From Archilochus colubris (taxonomy: Eukaryota; Chordata; Aves; Apodiformes; Trochilidae), in contig CM041083.1 of assembly GCA_023079485.1 (NCBI GenBank), positions 176,463,480 to 176,527,479 of the forward strand: a DNA stretch of 64,000 bases, in the 5' to 3' direction. This document shows, piece by piece, positions 1 through 13,691 of this stretch (the stretch's first letter is position 1; each line of letters starts with the position of its first letter). The position numbers and the translations under genes were made by a program. Below the pieces are notes generated by a model that was not told the DNA's origin, searched no databases, and saw nothing but the letters and a program-made list of their open reading frames with translations.

Positions 1-197
1 GAATCACATCTCTAAAAAGGGGGGATATCAAAGAGTAAACACAAACTTAAATATAGCAATATGAATTCAGCATTTATAGATGTAGAACACTTGTCTTTGT
101 ATTCACTCACGAGTACGGTACAAAGCATACATCCAATTGATTTGTTTTATTTTTCTTTTTGACTTTCATTTTAACTAAATTCCATGCTAGAAGTTAC

Positions 198-350
198 ATG
201 GAGTGCTAAAGCAGTGGCCTTTTGTATTTGGAGGACTAGGTTCAAATCCACTCGATTAGTTTGTTCCCTCGATGTGGTCATTTGCACATCTCCAAATCAC
301 CGTGTAACTTGACTTACTTAGAGCTTGTGCCTCAGGGGATAAAACTAACA
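198..350 (+). repeat. possible ancient MIR-like (tRNA-derived core) SINE
   Basis: A tRNA B-box-like GGTTCAAATCC lies at about 239-249. It is followed by a stretch resembling the MIR core (GTGTAACTTGACTTACTTAG, then TGTGCCTCAGGGGATAAAA), in the order and spacing expected for MIR on the + strand. Similarity is weak and judged by eye. MIR copies are old and present throughout amniotes, so strong divergence is expected. Confidence 0.4.
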
Positions 351-2555
351 TGTGTCTTTCACTCCTGGACTGATGTGCATTACTAAGTTTGACATACCCT
401 CCAAAAACTGTCTTCAGTCATGAATCAATCATATATATATATATATATACACACACATATATATATATATAAAATCTGAGAAACCCATGGAAAAAAAAAA
501 AAGGTAAGACTGAAGGGCTGCCTGGCTTGTGCCACGAGCATTGTTCAATGGTCATTTTTATAGCAGGTTTAGCAGCCATTATATATTTCAACATTTTGAG
601 GTCACTAACCAGAAGCTTAGGGAAATAGGATAAAATTACCCAGGTGAGAATATATGCATACACATGCATGTATATAAAAGAATGCACTGGAAGAAAAATA
701 CCAGTGTTTCAATACATAATTCCACACACTAAACAAAGCATCATGAAAATTGCAAACAAATTGCAAATATGCTCCTGCAGAAGGAAAGCAGGTGAAGGGA
801 AGGTTTTCTGAGATTAATGTGTGAACAGCTGCATCCCCAGTTCAGTCTCGTGGCTGGTATGAATAATGGATGGGCTAAGAGGCAAAATGCACAGTAATGT
901 TCTTTTATTAATGAAATGAATATCTATCTATATTTCGTGGCCAGCAGTAAATTAAGACAAGTGAAAAGAAAAAGTCACCGCTCACATTCCTAAAATGCAG
1001 TTACTTCAATCTAATAATTACTGACCTGACAGAAAATATCACCCCACAGCTAAAATATGGTGCTTCCCACTGCAAAGCCAACATACATATCAAAGCATTT
1101 GTAGTTTTTGAATAGCTGTTCATAAACACAGAGTTCAATGTTTTCCAAGAAAAAAGAATTTGCATGGCTCAGGAGTCCTGTAACATCAAGCCACAAAAAC
1201 CAGAGAGAAGTTACCCTGTGGCAAAATCCTGGAAAAATGCTAGCTGCACCTTGGTGTATAGGTGACAGAGACAATGATCTTAAAATAATGCTCCATTTCT
1301 TCACATTAAATGCCTTTCAAAAAATGTCTGGTTAACCATTTGGTACCTGGTGTCAAGTTTACTAAATGTTGATGCAAAATATATTAATGCTTAAAGAAGT
1401 GCTTCAGACCCACCAGAACCAAACTAAATAGAAGCAATCAACTTATCTGATGCTGGATAAGAAGCTCTACATTTCATCATATGGATGGTAAGAGGACAGC
1501 CATGTATCTTGAATAAGAATGCTATCCTTACATTTTAGTTGCCATCACTATCAAATAATGCTCAAATTCTTCACTCTCTCACCTCCAGCCTGGGGAGAAA
1601 AAAAAAAAAAAAGTCAAAATGTGATAATGAAAATCTGGGATTCGCAGCCCTGCGAAGCATAAGTGCACTTCAGATCCTCTGATTATTTACTGAAAGAGTA
1701 GCTTTAAGTAGAAATGCCCTGGAAATCCATAATGGACTGGTTCATGCACCAGCAAACCACCCAGCTGAATTTTAGATGAAATAATAAATCTATTACACCA
1801 AAGCAATGTGTAAGAGGGGCCTTTGTTACAAAAGCAGTAATAATAATGGAAAAGCTGACTTTTGGAATATGCCCACATGCACAAGGGGGTGAAAATTGCA
1901 CTTACAAAGCATATGCAGTCATTATTCAAATGTATTTTACCATCTCCCCTGAATTCTAAATAATTAATCCATCATATTTTATAATTCTTTAGAGGTAAAG
2001 AAACAACTGTGACCTCGTTAAATGAAAACCAGCATTTATGCTGAATGTAGAGTGACCATGCTGCCTGGAAATGTAATAGACAATGGAAGGGCACAAAACC
2101 ATCCTAACAGTGATCAGAATAAAACCAGAATAAGTTCTGTAGGGCTTGTGAGTGCTTTGTTTGTGGTCAGAACTGATCCTTTTTGTGGTTCTGAAATGTT
2201 AAACACTAGATGTTAGAATACAGTCTGTGTATTTTGGCTTTCAGTAGATAAATAATCCCTTCTTTGGCTCTCTGTGACTTTATAAATTTTTATTTGATAA
2301 TCTCTTTAGGTGAGAAAGGCTCTGATTGTCTCTCAGCCCAGGAGAGTAACCACAATAATGCCACTGAATCTACAAGCATAGCTTTATAAAGAGCAATTTA
2401 GATAAAATTCAAGGAAGACTTGTGATAAAAATGTAAAGAAAAACATAGTCTCAAGGTATCTCAGGAAGTTTCCGAAAGGTTTAAAAGCCAGAAATATTAG
2501 GTCCTACAAACTACAGCATAAGGTGCTACATTAGGTGAGATGATGAGGTTTTTTG
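351..2555. other. unique AT-rich non-coding DNA
   Basis: Apart from the TA/CA microsatellite and short A-runs (about 490 and 1600), I see no gene, exon or recognisable repeat. The open frames here are short, lack splice context and have no recognisable protein features. Confidence 0.55.
431..470. repeat. TA/CA dinucleotide microsatellite
   Basis: A run of (AT)n is interrupted by ACACACAC and resumes as (AT)n. It is a simple repeat of 40 bp. Confidence 0.9.
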
Positions 2556-2690
2556 GAATCACACAATCATTTTGGTTGGAAAAGAGCTTGAAGAGGGTCA
2601 AGTCCAGCCATTAACCCAGCACATTTCCAAGTCCAGCACTAAGCACACCATCTACACATCTTTTAAATACATCTCACTTTAAATATCTCT
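2556..2690 (-). mobile_element. CR1 LINE 3'-end fragment (old)
   Basis: GGAATCACACAATCATTTTG followed by GGTTGGAAAAGAGC and a CCATTAACCCAGCAC block matches the reverse complement of an avian CR1 3' UTR. The element therefore reads on the minus strand with its 3' end at the left. It is diverged and 5'-truncated and fades into unique sequence near 2690. Confidence 0.7.
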
Positions 2691-5018
2691 TACTTAACCT
2701 TTTTGAACTACTGAGGTAGGAAGTGCCTTTATGTATGTTTAATCAGAAGTCCTGAAAGGTTTCCCAAATATTGTAGAAAAGCCAGACCTTAGGGCTTATT
2801 TTTTAAAGACATCCTTAAAACAAGTGTCCTGATGTTTAATTATTTATTAACTAATTATTAATTAGTTTTGTAGTTTCATAATTTTGTCCTTTAAAAAAAA
2901 GCAATAACCTGGGCTAATTTTGCAAAAGAATCTTTTATTCAAAAGTATTCACTTCTGTGTAACTTCTCTAATTTTGAAACCCTTCAGTTTTACATACACA
3001 TTCGCAATTCTCATGTATCAGGTTTTAAAATTAAATTTTGACATTAATACAAATATTTTTATTTATTCAAGTAGAAATGTTTAACTTTCTCAGAGTATCT
3101 GTTACCACAGGCTGATGTGATGTGGTTGAAACTTTAAATAAATTCTTATTTCCTGTAAGCATCAAAAAGTCTTTTAAATGGAAATCTGTATTTTATAGAA
3201 TGGTAATATACACCATGCTTTCCAATTTTCACACAGAATTACATGCTGTATGCAGCTTATTCACTGTGTTTAAAAGATCTAGGTATTCTTCTGTTTGGCA
3301 TTAAAAAAGAATCAACTGAATTAGTTCAAGGTTAAAAAAAAGTAGAAGGCATTGAAAATACTAATTAGAGAGCTAACACAAAAGATTAGCAATAAACAAA
3401 GAAATTTGCAACAGATGAGAAGTGTTGGCTTTTGCACAAATATTATTTAAAACCAGGGGTGAACTTAGCTAACAATTATTTTACCCCTTTAAGGTAGTGC
3501 TGCGTAGGTTCTAGACACAAAAATAATAGTTCAGCAATTTAGTTCAACTAAATCCATTTGCTATAGTTGCTCTGTACTCTTGTCCATCTTTCTGTCTCTA
3601 TTACATCATTATTGAATGCTGATTGCATTATTTTGGAGCAGGGAATGCTATAATGCTATTCTGCAGTGGTATGATGGATTTAGTTTTCATTTTGTTCTCA
3701 AAAGTATGATGGCTATAAATACATCTCTTTTCCTGTGGGGCTCACACTGTAACTGGTAAATTTTCTAGAGAAATCAGTCATGTATATCTCAAGTGTAAAC
3801 AAAAATCCTACAAACAGAATAACCTTAGCTATGTACCTTTAAACTGAGATTTTCTTACTAGGGACAACTTTTACAAGGCGTAGCAGTTAAACTATTTAGT
3901 TCTCAATGTTATCTTTGCCTCCAGTGCCATGAGCAGATATTGGTTTGCATTTTGTACGTCATCTTACGAGCTACCTGCCTTTTCCTGTTTTATTTTTCCT
4001 CAAAAAAGTCACAGGCCAGGTTTTAAGAAGGCAGCCCTGCTTCAGAGGGCAGTCAGCTATGTGTCAAAGTGCTCTTGCTGAATCAAGGCCATCCTGTTGA
4101 ACTTGTAATTTTACTGAGATTTCAGGGACGGCAGTCTAATAAACTGTAGTCAAGAAAACAGCAAAACCCAGTCCCATACTTGAAATCACTGGCCAGATTT
4201 GGGCTGTTCTTACCTGGACTGCAGTTTTTCCTTGTAAATGTGCCAGACCAAGCAGAAGAAGAGATGTGGCTAGAAGTCACAGCTATTGTATTAAAACCTC
4301 CACTCTCAACAGTGTCAGAAACTGATCGAAATATAATGCCCATCAAGTAAACTCTCTTTCCACCATTTCTAGATACTCTAGATAGTCCTAAATAAAATTA
4401 GTGGAGTATTTAATTTGATAGACCTTGGTTAACAGGATGAGACAGGGTGTTCAGGCTAAACGGGTCTTTCCGTCAGAGCTCTTCAGCGTTCTCCCTAAGA
4501 ACATCCATTGAGCTGCATGAGGAGGTGTCAAAGAGTTGGAGTAGCTCCCTTCAGTGTTTATTTTTCTCTCTTGTCTGACAACTTCATCACAATCCATCTT
4601 TGTTAGCCGATTGCACTGACTTGAACACGGGTGAGTGTGTATCAGCCTTCATTAGGTCAAATCAAAGACAAGCTTACATCTCTGCCCTGCCTGTAGGAAC
4701 AGATTTATACTTTGAGAGGAGTTGGGGGGGAGGCCTTTTGATATTTGGCTTGAAATTTGAATCTATTAAAGGATGAAATTAATAGTATCCAGAAGTAGAA
4801 CATATGGCATCCATATATATGGTACTGTGTCTGCTTGATGATGTCACACTAGCTCTTAAGGTTTGGGAAATGCACTTCTTAAAGCATTTCGCTCTGTTGT
4901 GGGCTCAACCTTTCAGACCTGCCTGAGACAGAACAGGCTTAATTTGGTCTGAACATTTATTATCCCTGGTGTTTGCAGGCCACATAAAAACTCATGGTTT
5001 TCATTAGCTTTGCATTTC
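2691..5018. other. unique non-coding DNA upstream of the candidate exon
   Basis: No repeat family is recognised. If the exon at 5064 is real, this is intron. An isolated donor-like CGG|GTGAGT occurs at 4628-4636 but does not pair into a usable exon. Confidence 0.5.
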
Positions 5019-5063
5019 ACACACAGCCTAATTTCATTTATTCTTATTTTATGCCCCTGCCAG
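5019..5063 (+). promoter_or_regulatory. splice acceptor region (branch point, polypyrimidine tract, AG)
   Basis: CTAAT at 5028-5032 places a candidate branch adenine about 32 nt upstream of the AG at 5062-5063. The stretch between is T/C-rich and contains no intervening AG. This arrangement is the main structural argument for the exon that follows. Confidence 0.55.
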
Positions 5064-5228
5064 ACCACCGCTCTTGATAAGGAGAGGCAGGTTTTCCGAC
5101 GAAGACGCCACCAGGATGTGAGGGGACATTATAAGGCACAGCAAGCTCCACCTGAACTCAACTCCGAATCGGAAGACTATTCACCAAGTTCATCCGAGAC
5201 TGTTCGCTCACCTAACTCACCCTTTTAA
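5064..5228 (+). CDS. probable 3'-terminal coding exon of an unidentified gene (partial)
   Basis: Seen: an open frame of 54 codons plus a TAA stop begins directly after a strong splice acceptor. A pyrimidine-rich tract ends in CCCCTGCCAG at 5063, with no other AG after a CTAAT branch-point-like motif at 5028-5032. The exon opens in phase 0 with Thr-Thr-Ala-Leu-Asp. Its first half is basic and charged, with four consecutive arginines ([13 protein letters not shown]). The second half is acidic and Ser/Pro-rich ([21 protein letters not shown]) and looks like a disordered, phosphorylatable C-terminal tail. About eight CpGs fall within 165 bp, while the flanks are CpG-poor, which suits constrained coding DNA. 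The frame stays open upstream to a Met codon at 5010, but that part is the intronic pyrimidine tract, so I do not take it as a start. I do not recognise the protein. Earlier exons are not in the window or were not detected. Inference: last exon of a + strand gene, possibly an alternative one. Confidence 0.62.
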   Translation, partial: TTALDKERQVFRRRRHQDVRGHYKAQQAPPELNSESEDYSPSSSETVRSPNSPF

Positions 5229-5232
5229 TAAA
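5227..5232 (+). promoter_or_regulatory. AATAAA hexamer overlapping the stop codon of the candidate exon
   Basis: The last two bases of the TAA stop are the first two of an AATAAA. A transcript cleaved here would have a 3' UTR of only about 20 nt. Further AATAAA hexamers lie at 5729-5734 and 6230-6235 and are more ordinary candidates for the poly(A) site. Function is not shown by sequence alone. Confidence 0.35.
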
Positions 5233-8200
5233 ACACTTTTACTCAAAAGTCTTGGCTTTAACCCTTTGAGATCCCGAAAAACCTTCAGACCTCTGTGAAG
5301 TGGTTACAGCTGATGTATCCAGCAGTAAATGATGGGATGGTGGAACACAAAAGGGTGCTCACAGAATCTTTGTAAGCATAATTTCCTAATCGATTGAAAT
5401 ACTTGTTCTCTGTTTAGATTGTAACTTGCTGCTAATATGATCCTCAAAGGGTTAAGGCTATTTTGCTTTTTTTATTTAAAGATAGAAGCAGTGAATGTTT
5501 TCATCAGTGAAGCTAGGAACTGCAGTATGTAATTTTAGCACATGTTAACCCTCTGAGTAAACGATCAGCTTAAATCCTGACAACCCACATTAGGGCTTTA
5601 TTCTGGCTTTTTTGCTTTTATACGCACATATCTTTTATAGTACCCTCAAGTTCTTTGACTGTTTCTGGCCAAAATGATAGAAAACACACTATTGCTTAGG
5701 GGTTACAAATGCGGGCTTTGAAAATGAAAATAAAATTAAGCAGTATATTCTCTAGCAGTTTGTTCTAAACCTGCATTGTACTTCCAAGGTGAGTGACTGT
5801 GTTGGAGAATACTATGCAGGCTAAATGGGAAGTTCAGTTTAGGGCAGCTTCAGAGTTTATAGAAAATGACATGATGATGGCCAGAAAAGGTTGCTTCCAT
5901 ATCGTTTGCTGCTAATGACAGTGCAGAGTCTTGGGAAATGGCTTGAGGACACGTTCTGTCATGTAATGGTATGTAATGATCTAGTTGAGAAGTTCCTGGT
6001 TCCTTTGCCTCACATTCAGAAATGTACAGGCATCCTCTCAGCATGACCTGGTTATTCTGGGAGAGTCACTTTTAAAGAATAACATTGATGAAAATTAATC
6101 TTAAAATAGCTTGAGTGCTTCTAAATCGGGGAGAAGTCATTTGATATATATGTAAAGCCTCAACTGAATTGGCGAAAATTTTGTCTTAGAATGGAACTAA
6201 AAGATTCACCACTTCTATTTGTAATATTTAATAAAATTGACATTTACACAGACTAAACATATTTCTGGTTTGTTAAAACTTCAGCACAGCATTATAGCAT
6301 GTTATTTAGCCATTATCCTAGAGCTGGCTACCAGAGAAATACTATGCTTTGTAGAGTTTTCCTTAAAATATAATAATTTTAATGAAAAAATGTTATATAC
6401 TCATTAAGAATTCTACTTGAACAAGAAAGACAACTTCCAAAATCCTATTCTAAACTAACAACATGAAATTGATACTTTCTCTTATGGCTCATAAAAAATG
6501 GAAATTTTCTTCTCCAAGTTACAATTTTCTCATTTTTTTTAAACGAGACAAAAATGTAGTCTCTTCTCTCTTTCCTTTACCCTTTTTACTCTCTTTCTTT
6601 CTCCCTTTCTCTTTCATATCATACAGCTAGAAAGATCAATATGCTGCCCAAAAAGATATGCAGACTTTTCTGATCTTGCTGGGAAGTAGAAATAAATTTT
6701 GGAGGAAAAGGGCAAGTTGCCCACAGTGCCATTTCCACTCTGAGTTGTGTTTTCTCATGGCACTGTCCCCACAAGCAGCTGTGGCCGTGGGTGTTTTACC
6801 TGCAGCTTCTTGGAGCTACTGTAAAGCTCTTTCACATTTCTAGTAGGAAGTACCTGTTGAACCATATGTCAAGAAACTGGAATTCTTCTGTTCCTCCATC
6901 CTTTAAAGTGCATCTTTCACTGCCTGGCCATGAAAATTTATGTATTAAAAGCTCTGAAGACTTTAAATACAGGCTTTTCATTTTATAAATCCTCACACAA
7001 GTGGTACAAGTATTTCATACAGAATACTTTTAAATTCCTCCAATGTTAATGATACAGAAGTGAGACATATAGTTGGAGCTACATATCCAGATTTCTCTGG
7101 TAATACAGAGAAATGAGCATTTCCAGGTTTGATTCATCTCATTCATCACTGCCACGCATTTTGGGCAGGGCTCATGCTTTGATTCACCTATTGCTCTCTC
7201 TCCATTGACTGTGAGAGTTATTGTTGGTGGAATATTCCATCAGACTTCAGGTTATAAGTTTAGTGGAATGAATCTCACCCTAAGTCACTGGGACTCTGCT
7301 CTCTGGACGTACATCCATATGCAGGAAACCTGCGTGGCCTCAGTCACTCTGGAACCAAAGTGACAACATCTTAACCCAAGTGAAGTAAATAGGTTTCTGG
7401 TCAGCAAAGTGCACATGGGAAAGAGGTTGAGGGATGAAGGCAATTCCATACAAAAGTTCTTAGATTTTAGGTTTTGGGAAAGGGCTGTGTCTGTGGCAGA
7501 TCTTTGTCAGTGCCCACACAGTGCCCACAGTGCTCCCAACCTTGGGAGTTGTGGAAGGAAGACTCTCAGTAGACAGAGCACAGCCACTGACATTGTGATG
7601 TTAATGGTTGTAATCTGATAATAGTTGGATAGGACAGAGATTATTTTTCCATAGGATGGAGCCTTCAGCCAAAGTAAAGCCTCCCTCGCCTCTCAATTTA
7701 CAGTAGGTCAGGACCAAGCAGATGTTTTTCCAGCATTGCCCTTCCCACATTGTATCAGCCTTCCCTTTAGAAGAGATACAACCCAGCCATGTAAATGCAA
7801 GGCATACATTTGGTGATAAAAAAGTGTCTATTAATACCACATGTTCCTTGAGTACTGGGAAAATTTGGCAGTCTTAAAGCAAAGGCCAATGTTCATTCTT
7901 CTTAGTTATAGAGGGAAGTCAGGAGAAAAATATAAATATGAAAATATGCTTCACCTTGTGCATGAAAAATATTATTCAAAAAACATCTGGGATTTTCCTA
8001 TCACCTTTGTTTTGCTTTCCTTTGGAACACAGGGTTATCATTAAAGTAAGATGTTTGGCTCCTTCATCACCATCTTGTACTACTTAAAATGCGTGTAAAA
8101 ATAATCCTAGATCCTGAAATTCCTACTCATCCCCAACGTCCTATATGTTTCTGATCTTTGGTTCATGTTTTATGAACATAACTATAAAAATATTTTAAAA

Positions 8201-11200
8201 GTTATTTTTAGATCTGTGAGAGATTGGGTTTCAAATTGCTGATAGCCTCTTTTTAGTCTTCAAGGAAAGCTATCTGAATGTTTAGGCTGCTTTAAAAGAA
8301 TTTGCTATTATGGTTTTAAAGATCTCCATATATATTTTTAAATATAACCATATATATGTATTTATGCTTTCATGGAAATAATAATGGTTCAGGCTTGTTT
8401 GGCAGTGAGTGCCCTTTTTCTTGTCTAATCCCTGAATTCTTGGGGGTAAGTGAAGACAGAATATGTGGCCCTGAAAATACTCAAAACATCAGTGAAAAAA
8501 AGAGATCCAAGTTAACAGACTATTTCTGATGTGATAATCTGGGAGAGCACGTAGCAAACTGGGGTCATTTTACTGTACTACATGCCAGTCCTGACTTCTT
8601 TCTTCATCGCCCTATTTGAATCATTTGGTTAAATGATATTGGTGCAAAATGTGACAACAATTTTTTTTTAAAAAATGCTTATTGCATAGACAAGGGCAAC
8701 TTCCTCCCACCAAGCCTGTGTAGTTAGCTGAGATGGATGGTAGGCACTGCCTATCACCAAGGAGATGGAGGGAAACACTTCTAAAGGGTGATTCAGGTCA
8801 TCCAATATTTGGTCTCTGGAGATGCCTGTCAGTCTGATCTAGCATGAACAGGAAAGCAGAACAGGGTCACTTCCAGCTTAATTAAATATAAGTGGGGATA
8901 ACATGGACTCCAACCTAAGTGCAATATTCTAGTGAGCTTACAAGCAGTAAGCAAACTTTGATGTGAAAATGTAGTACTGATAGGCAATAGCACAAGGTTA
9001 GTTAAAGAGTGCTGAGCTGGGTGTTGTCTCATCTAGATGTATCTATCTAAATTATGTATTTAATCTAGGGCACTCATCTAAACCTCCCTTATTGTTGGTG
9101 GAGACTGGCTTCTCTAGTGGATAATTAAAATTCTGGGATGGATAAACGACTAGATGAGGTGCCTAGCCCAAATATATTTAGAACATAATTTATAAAGTCA
9201 TTACATATAAATTAATATTTCTGTAAGTTACAATTTTCCTAGTATTAATGTACAAAAAATCCAGAATCCTATGGTTCTACTCAGAGGGTTAACAGAAAAG
9301 CACTAGGCATGCTGATTACATTGGTGTATCCAAACTGCTTTGCTTTTTTAGCCAGTGTTTGCTGATTTTTTTCAGAAAATTCTTGAAAAATTTCAAGTTT
9401 GAAATAATTTAAGTGTTGTTGTTTAAGGAATTTCTATAACCAAATTAATCTTATTTTTAGCTTAACTTATCACAGGAATAATATGTATCATTGATGCAGT
9501 GTAAGTCTGTAGCTATCAATTTTATTAATTACACAAGTGATTCCAGAAATCTCTCTTTTTTTAAGTCCTTCCTATAGAGCTTACAATGGTGGCATAGGTG
9601 ACTGAGACTGTCTTTCTTATTGGTAAACAAACAATATTGTAATTTCAAGAAAGTCCTAAGAATCAGCTTTTCAGTTTGGTAGTGTACTAGTTAGGGGAAA
9701 GCTATCTATCTCATGACATGCATTGTGTAAATCATCTTTGTAGATGAAGATTGTTCATATTAATGAACACATCCTTTTTTTCCTTGACATTGTAGCAGAA
9801 ACTGTTTACTTGTTAATGAACAACCAATACATTAATTTGCTTCAGACTGTTAGAGGGGAAGGTGAGATTCCAGTCATTGACAATGTTATTGCTTTACAGT
9901 AGCCCTCATCCAATTTCAATGTGGTGCATACTACAATAAGCAAAGCCAAACCTGTGAATAAACTCCTGAAAAAAAGCCTGGTGGGGTCTTTATTCAGTTG
10001 GGTGCTTGCATACAGTAGCGTGTGACAGCAGGAAGGCTTTCAAGAATTGTTGAAATGAAAGTGATATATCCACAAATAAGAGCTAAATTGCAATCCTTTC
10101 CCTGTGGGGCATATATGTTTAAAAAAGAAAGAAAAAAAATGAAAAGAAAAGAAAAATTGGCTCAGAGGTTTGCAGTGCTACTGTATTACCACAGGGCAAG
10201 TACATTAAATCATTGTTATTTGCTAGCCTGGGGTGTCTGTTAGAAAATGGCATCTTTTTTATTTAGTTTAGACTGTGGGCAGGGAGAGCTTTTCCTAATG
10301 TTATTGCAGTGCCTGCTAGTGCTGCCATGGTTGAAGCTGTGTTAGTATTTCCATTATAAACTCTTAGTCTCAAAGGTTTTTAATTTGATCGTAAAAATTT
10401 GCTCCAGGCAGAAACTTGGCATGCCATTTTTCAGTTAAGAATGATTCTTTTTCTTAAAATATAAGGGAAATCAGCTTGACCTCTTCAACATGTATTTTTT
10501 TAAGCGTACACAAGAATTCTCACATGGACACAACTGGGAGCAGCTTCAACAAAGGTGGGGTTGACACAACTCATTTCAGATGTGGTACATTTTTAGGTGG
10601 ATCTCACAGGTCTTAATTACAAGGGTGACAGCTCAGAACTTGTAGGCATTTTGAAAAGAAGGGGGAGAACTCTGTGATCAAGAGCAAAAATGTTCCACAT
10701 GTGGGAGAGTTTTATTTCAACGTGACAAACATTTAAAATTTGAGCAGCAATGAGTATACATTATACATATATATTTATTTATACACACTCTGCTGATTGA
10801 TCGTGTAATTCCTAAGCACATTGGTTGAAGTAGCAAATGCTATATGTGAATACACTGAATTTCCCTGTAAAACTGGGAGAAGAAGTTTTGTCTTTTATTT
10901 TAGAGTAGCACCACAGACAAAGCTGATGTTACGCCTAGCAGAAAGGGTCCACAAAAAGAAAAATCAAAGGAACTGTTTTCTCTTAAGGGAAAAAAATAGT
11001 CTGAATAGGACAGGGTTGAAAGCTCACTCTGAAAAAAAGAGAGGTATTAAAAAGTGTAAGTATGGAATCATTTGAAAACTATAAAAGTGTGAGACACACA
11101 GTATAATGAATCCATGTGTGGAGCCAATCAGCTACTAATCTGGAGCAAATTTACAGCTACATACAGGCATAATTAATATACAAATCAAACACACCCAGTG

Positions 11201-13691
11201 GCAGATGGAACTGAAATCCTAGTTCTTTTAGCCAACATAATGCAGACCTCTTCCCCATATATTCACTAAATGAGACCGTGTGTAGCTGTTTGAAGTAGCG
11301 TTATGTACAGGCTAGTGAGGAAATTAGGTGTTTAAAAAATGGCTGTAAATTAATTTTTTTTCACAGCAATTCTGCAGCATGCTTCTACCTTAATGGGCCC
11401 TTTTGGTAAATGACAGTTTTCCATAAGTAATGTCTATGCATTTTGTACTTGTTTGCATATATACTTGGTTAGTCCATGCTAAATATCTTCACTAAGAATG
11501 GAATTTCTCCACTGAGACTTCGTATTACAGTGGGTACCAGAAAAAGAAGCAAAGCATCCATGAAATAAAAAGTTGATGGAATGACCCACCTGTAATGGAG
11601 ATGTCTTCCTAACCCTTCTTAGTGATTGATTTGAGTCACAAACCACATAGCTCAGTCATTTCCAAAAATGTTCACCCTACCAAAATAGGTGGGGAGGGGA
11701 CATGAGTTGTGCCATTTTCTTGGCATTCGCCTGCTGTACCACATATTTGGTCAAGCAATAAGTATCAGGTTGGGAAAATAACAGTTTATGTTACATGACA
11801 GACCTGGGAAAAAGGTGTGTATATTTTTATGCTAGAAATAAGTGACAAACCTAGACTGGCATTTGGAAGATGGTTTCCAACCAACTGTTCATATGGATTT
11901 TTTAGCATTTTTTTCCAGGGTGTCCTCTAGAGTCAAGAAGCTCCAACTGATTTTCTGGTGGATCTTGATCTGCTGCTGAGAAACTTCATTCTTGAGGTGT
12001 TTCTGGTATGTCCGTATATGCATTTCCTGATGTAAGAAGACACTGGACTCAGAAACCCAGCAGATACCTTGTGTTTCTGTGTTCCTAACAGACTTTAAAG
12101 CCAGTGATGAGTTATTCACACACATCTAATTTTAAGTGGTTGGAGAAAAAAGCAGTGATGAAAAAGCAACCTGGTTTAATTTCCTGGAGTTACTCTCTGA
12201 TCACTCTCCAGAAGAGGTGACATTACTACTCTGGCTGTCACTACTGCTGCTCCTGCTCCTATTGCCACCACCATTGCTGTTCTAATATCATTACTTTTTG
12301 TTACCTATTCACATCCATTACGTGCCTGGAATGCTTCAACATCTGCTAATAAGACCAGGAGGGTCTTTTATGAATTGTCGAACCTATAAATTTATTTTAT
12401 TTTCAAAGAGAATGCCAACAGCCATTGAATCTGAGGGCCACAATATAGTGAGAGTTTAAGAACTGGTAGGACAGAAATTTTTAAACTGAGAGAGAGGATT
12501 ATTTGCAGGCTTTAAATGCAATGATTCATTTGTCCAAGGGAATTCCTGGTGCTGCATCTTGTAAAGGAGAGCAATAGATTTTTTTCTCTTCAGCAAATCC
12601 AAGCAGATAGGAAAAGGCAAATAAGCCTTTAAAATATGAATTTCTGACATTTGATGTACATCCTGAATGTTAAGTAGGTATAGTTTTCATGAAACTACTT
12701 CAGTGTAATAGGGAGTTAAAATTAATGTGGATAACACCAGATCTTGATAACTTTTGACACTGATAGTTAAAGGGTGGGAGGAATCAAATTCACTGACTGA
12801 TGTTAAAACCAGTAGTTCAGGAGAGGCATTTCCAGAAAAAGCTGATGTGAAAAAAAGGGAGGATGAGGACTCTTGAGTAATTCCCAGAGGCCACTTTATC
12901 AGTTCCCATTTGGCCTGATCTTCAGTGCCTTATCTGAGGGGAAAAAATTTACTAAAACTGGTCCAAGGTTAAAGACATATCCATTTTAACTTATTTTTCT
13001 TTTATTACAGAATTAATAACCTTTTATATTCTGCTTGAAAGAAAATTGTTAAAAGAGTAGTTGAGTGTGAAATTAAAAATCACTTTTCTCATGCATGTTA
13101 AAAAGCTATCTAAAGTAGTGGTGGCCTTTAGAAAAGTTTCTAGATTATTTCAAATTACAAAATGTTCATGTCGTTTGAAAATTAAAAAACTTATACAGTG
13201 CCATTTTGTTTGAATGGCATAGATGAATCTTTAATTTTCAGGGCACTAATTATATAATCTCAAGGTGATACATATTGTTGCAAAAGCCAGGAGGGAAACC
13301 CAATGGCATTTTTCAAATCCTGCCATTTATCTTAATAAATGTAAATGAACACAAATAGGATCTGATATCACTTTAACTTATGAGCTAAGTTTTAAATTTC
13401 TTGCTTAATTTAATGTAAAATATTGGCTCTAAAATGGTAATAAAAGTGCAGAAAAGGACAAATCACTTAATACTTCAGCTCTGGTCTCAACTTCTAATGA
13501 GGTCATGTTTCTTGAGCAGAGAAGCATTACAATATATTTCGATTCAGCCCTCACAAGCAAACCACTAAGGTGCTACATCCAGCAGCATTCCTGAGAAGCT
13601 GTGCATGGGCTTTAAAAATTAGTCATGCAGGCACATCCTAGCTTTCCCACATAAACCTCTACACCAAAGTGAGCCTTGATGAGCAAGATTT
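5229..13691. other. long gene-free stretch; possible 3' UTR at the start
   Basis: The first kilobase could be 3' UTR of the candidate exon (AATAAA at 5729 and 6230). The rest holds only simple features: a pyrimidine-only tract at about 6561-6616, an A/G-rich tract at about 10121-10157, and AT-rich palindromic patches near 8328-8362. No exon or transposable element is recognised. Confidence 0.5.
6561..6616. repeat. polypyrimidine (CT-rich) tract
   Basis: Nearly uninterrupted C/T sequence on the + strand, about 55 bp long. Confidence 0.75.

Noticed and set aside
4607..4630. Possible 24-nt microexon between CTTTGTTAG and CGG|GTGAGT
   Set aside because: Two of the three frames hit a stop inside. 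The third would put the 5064 exon out of its open frame, so it does not join to the only exon candidate nearby.
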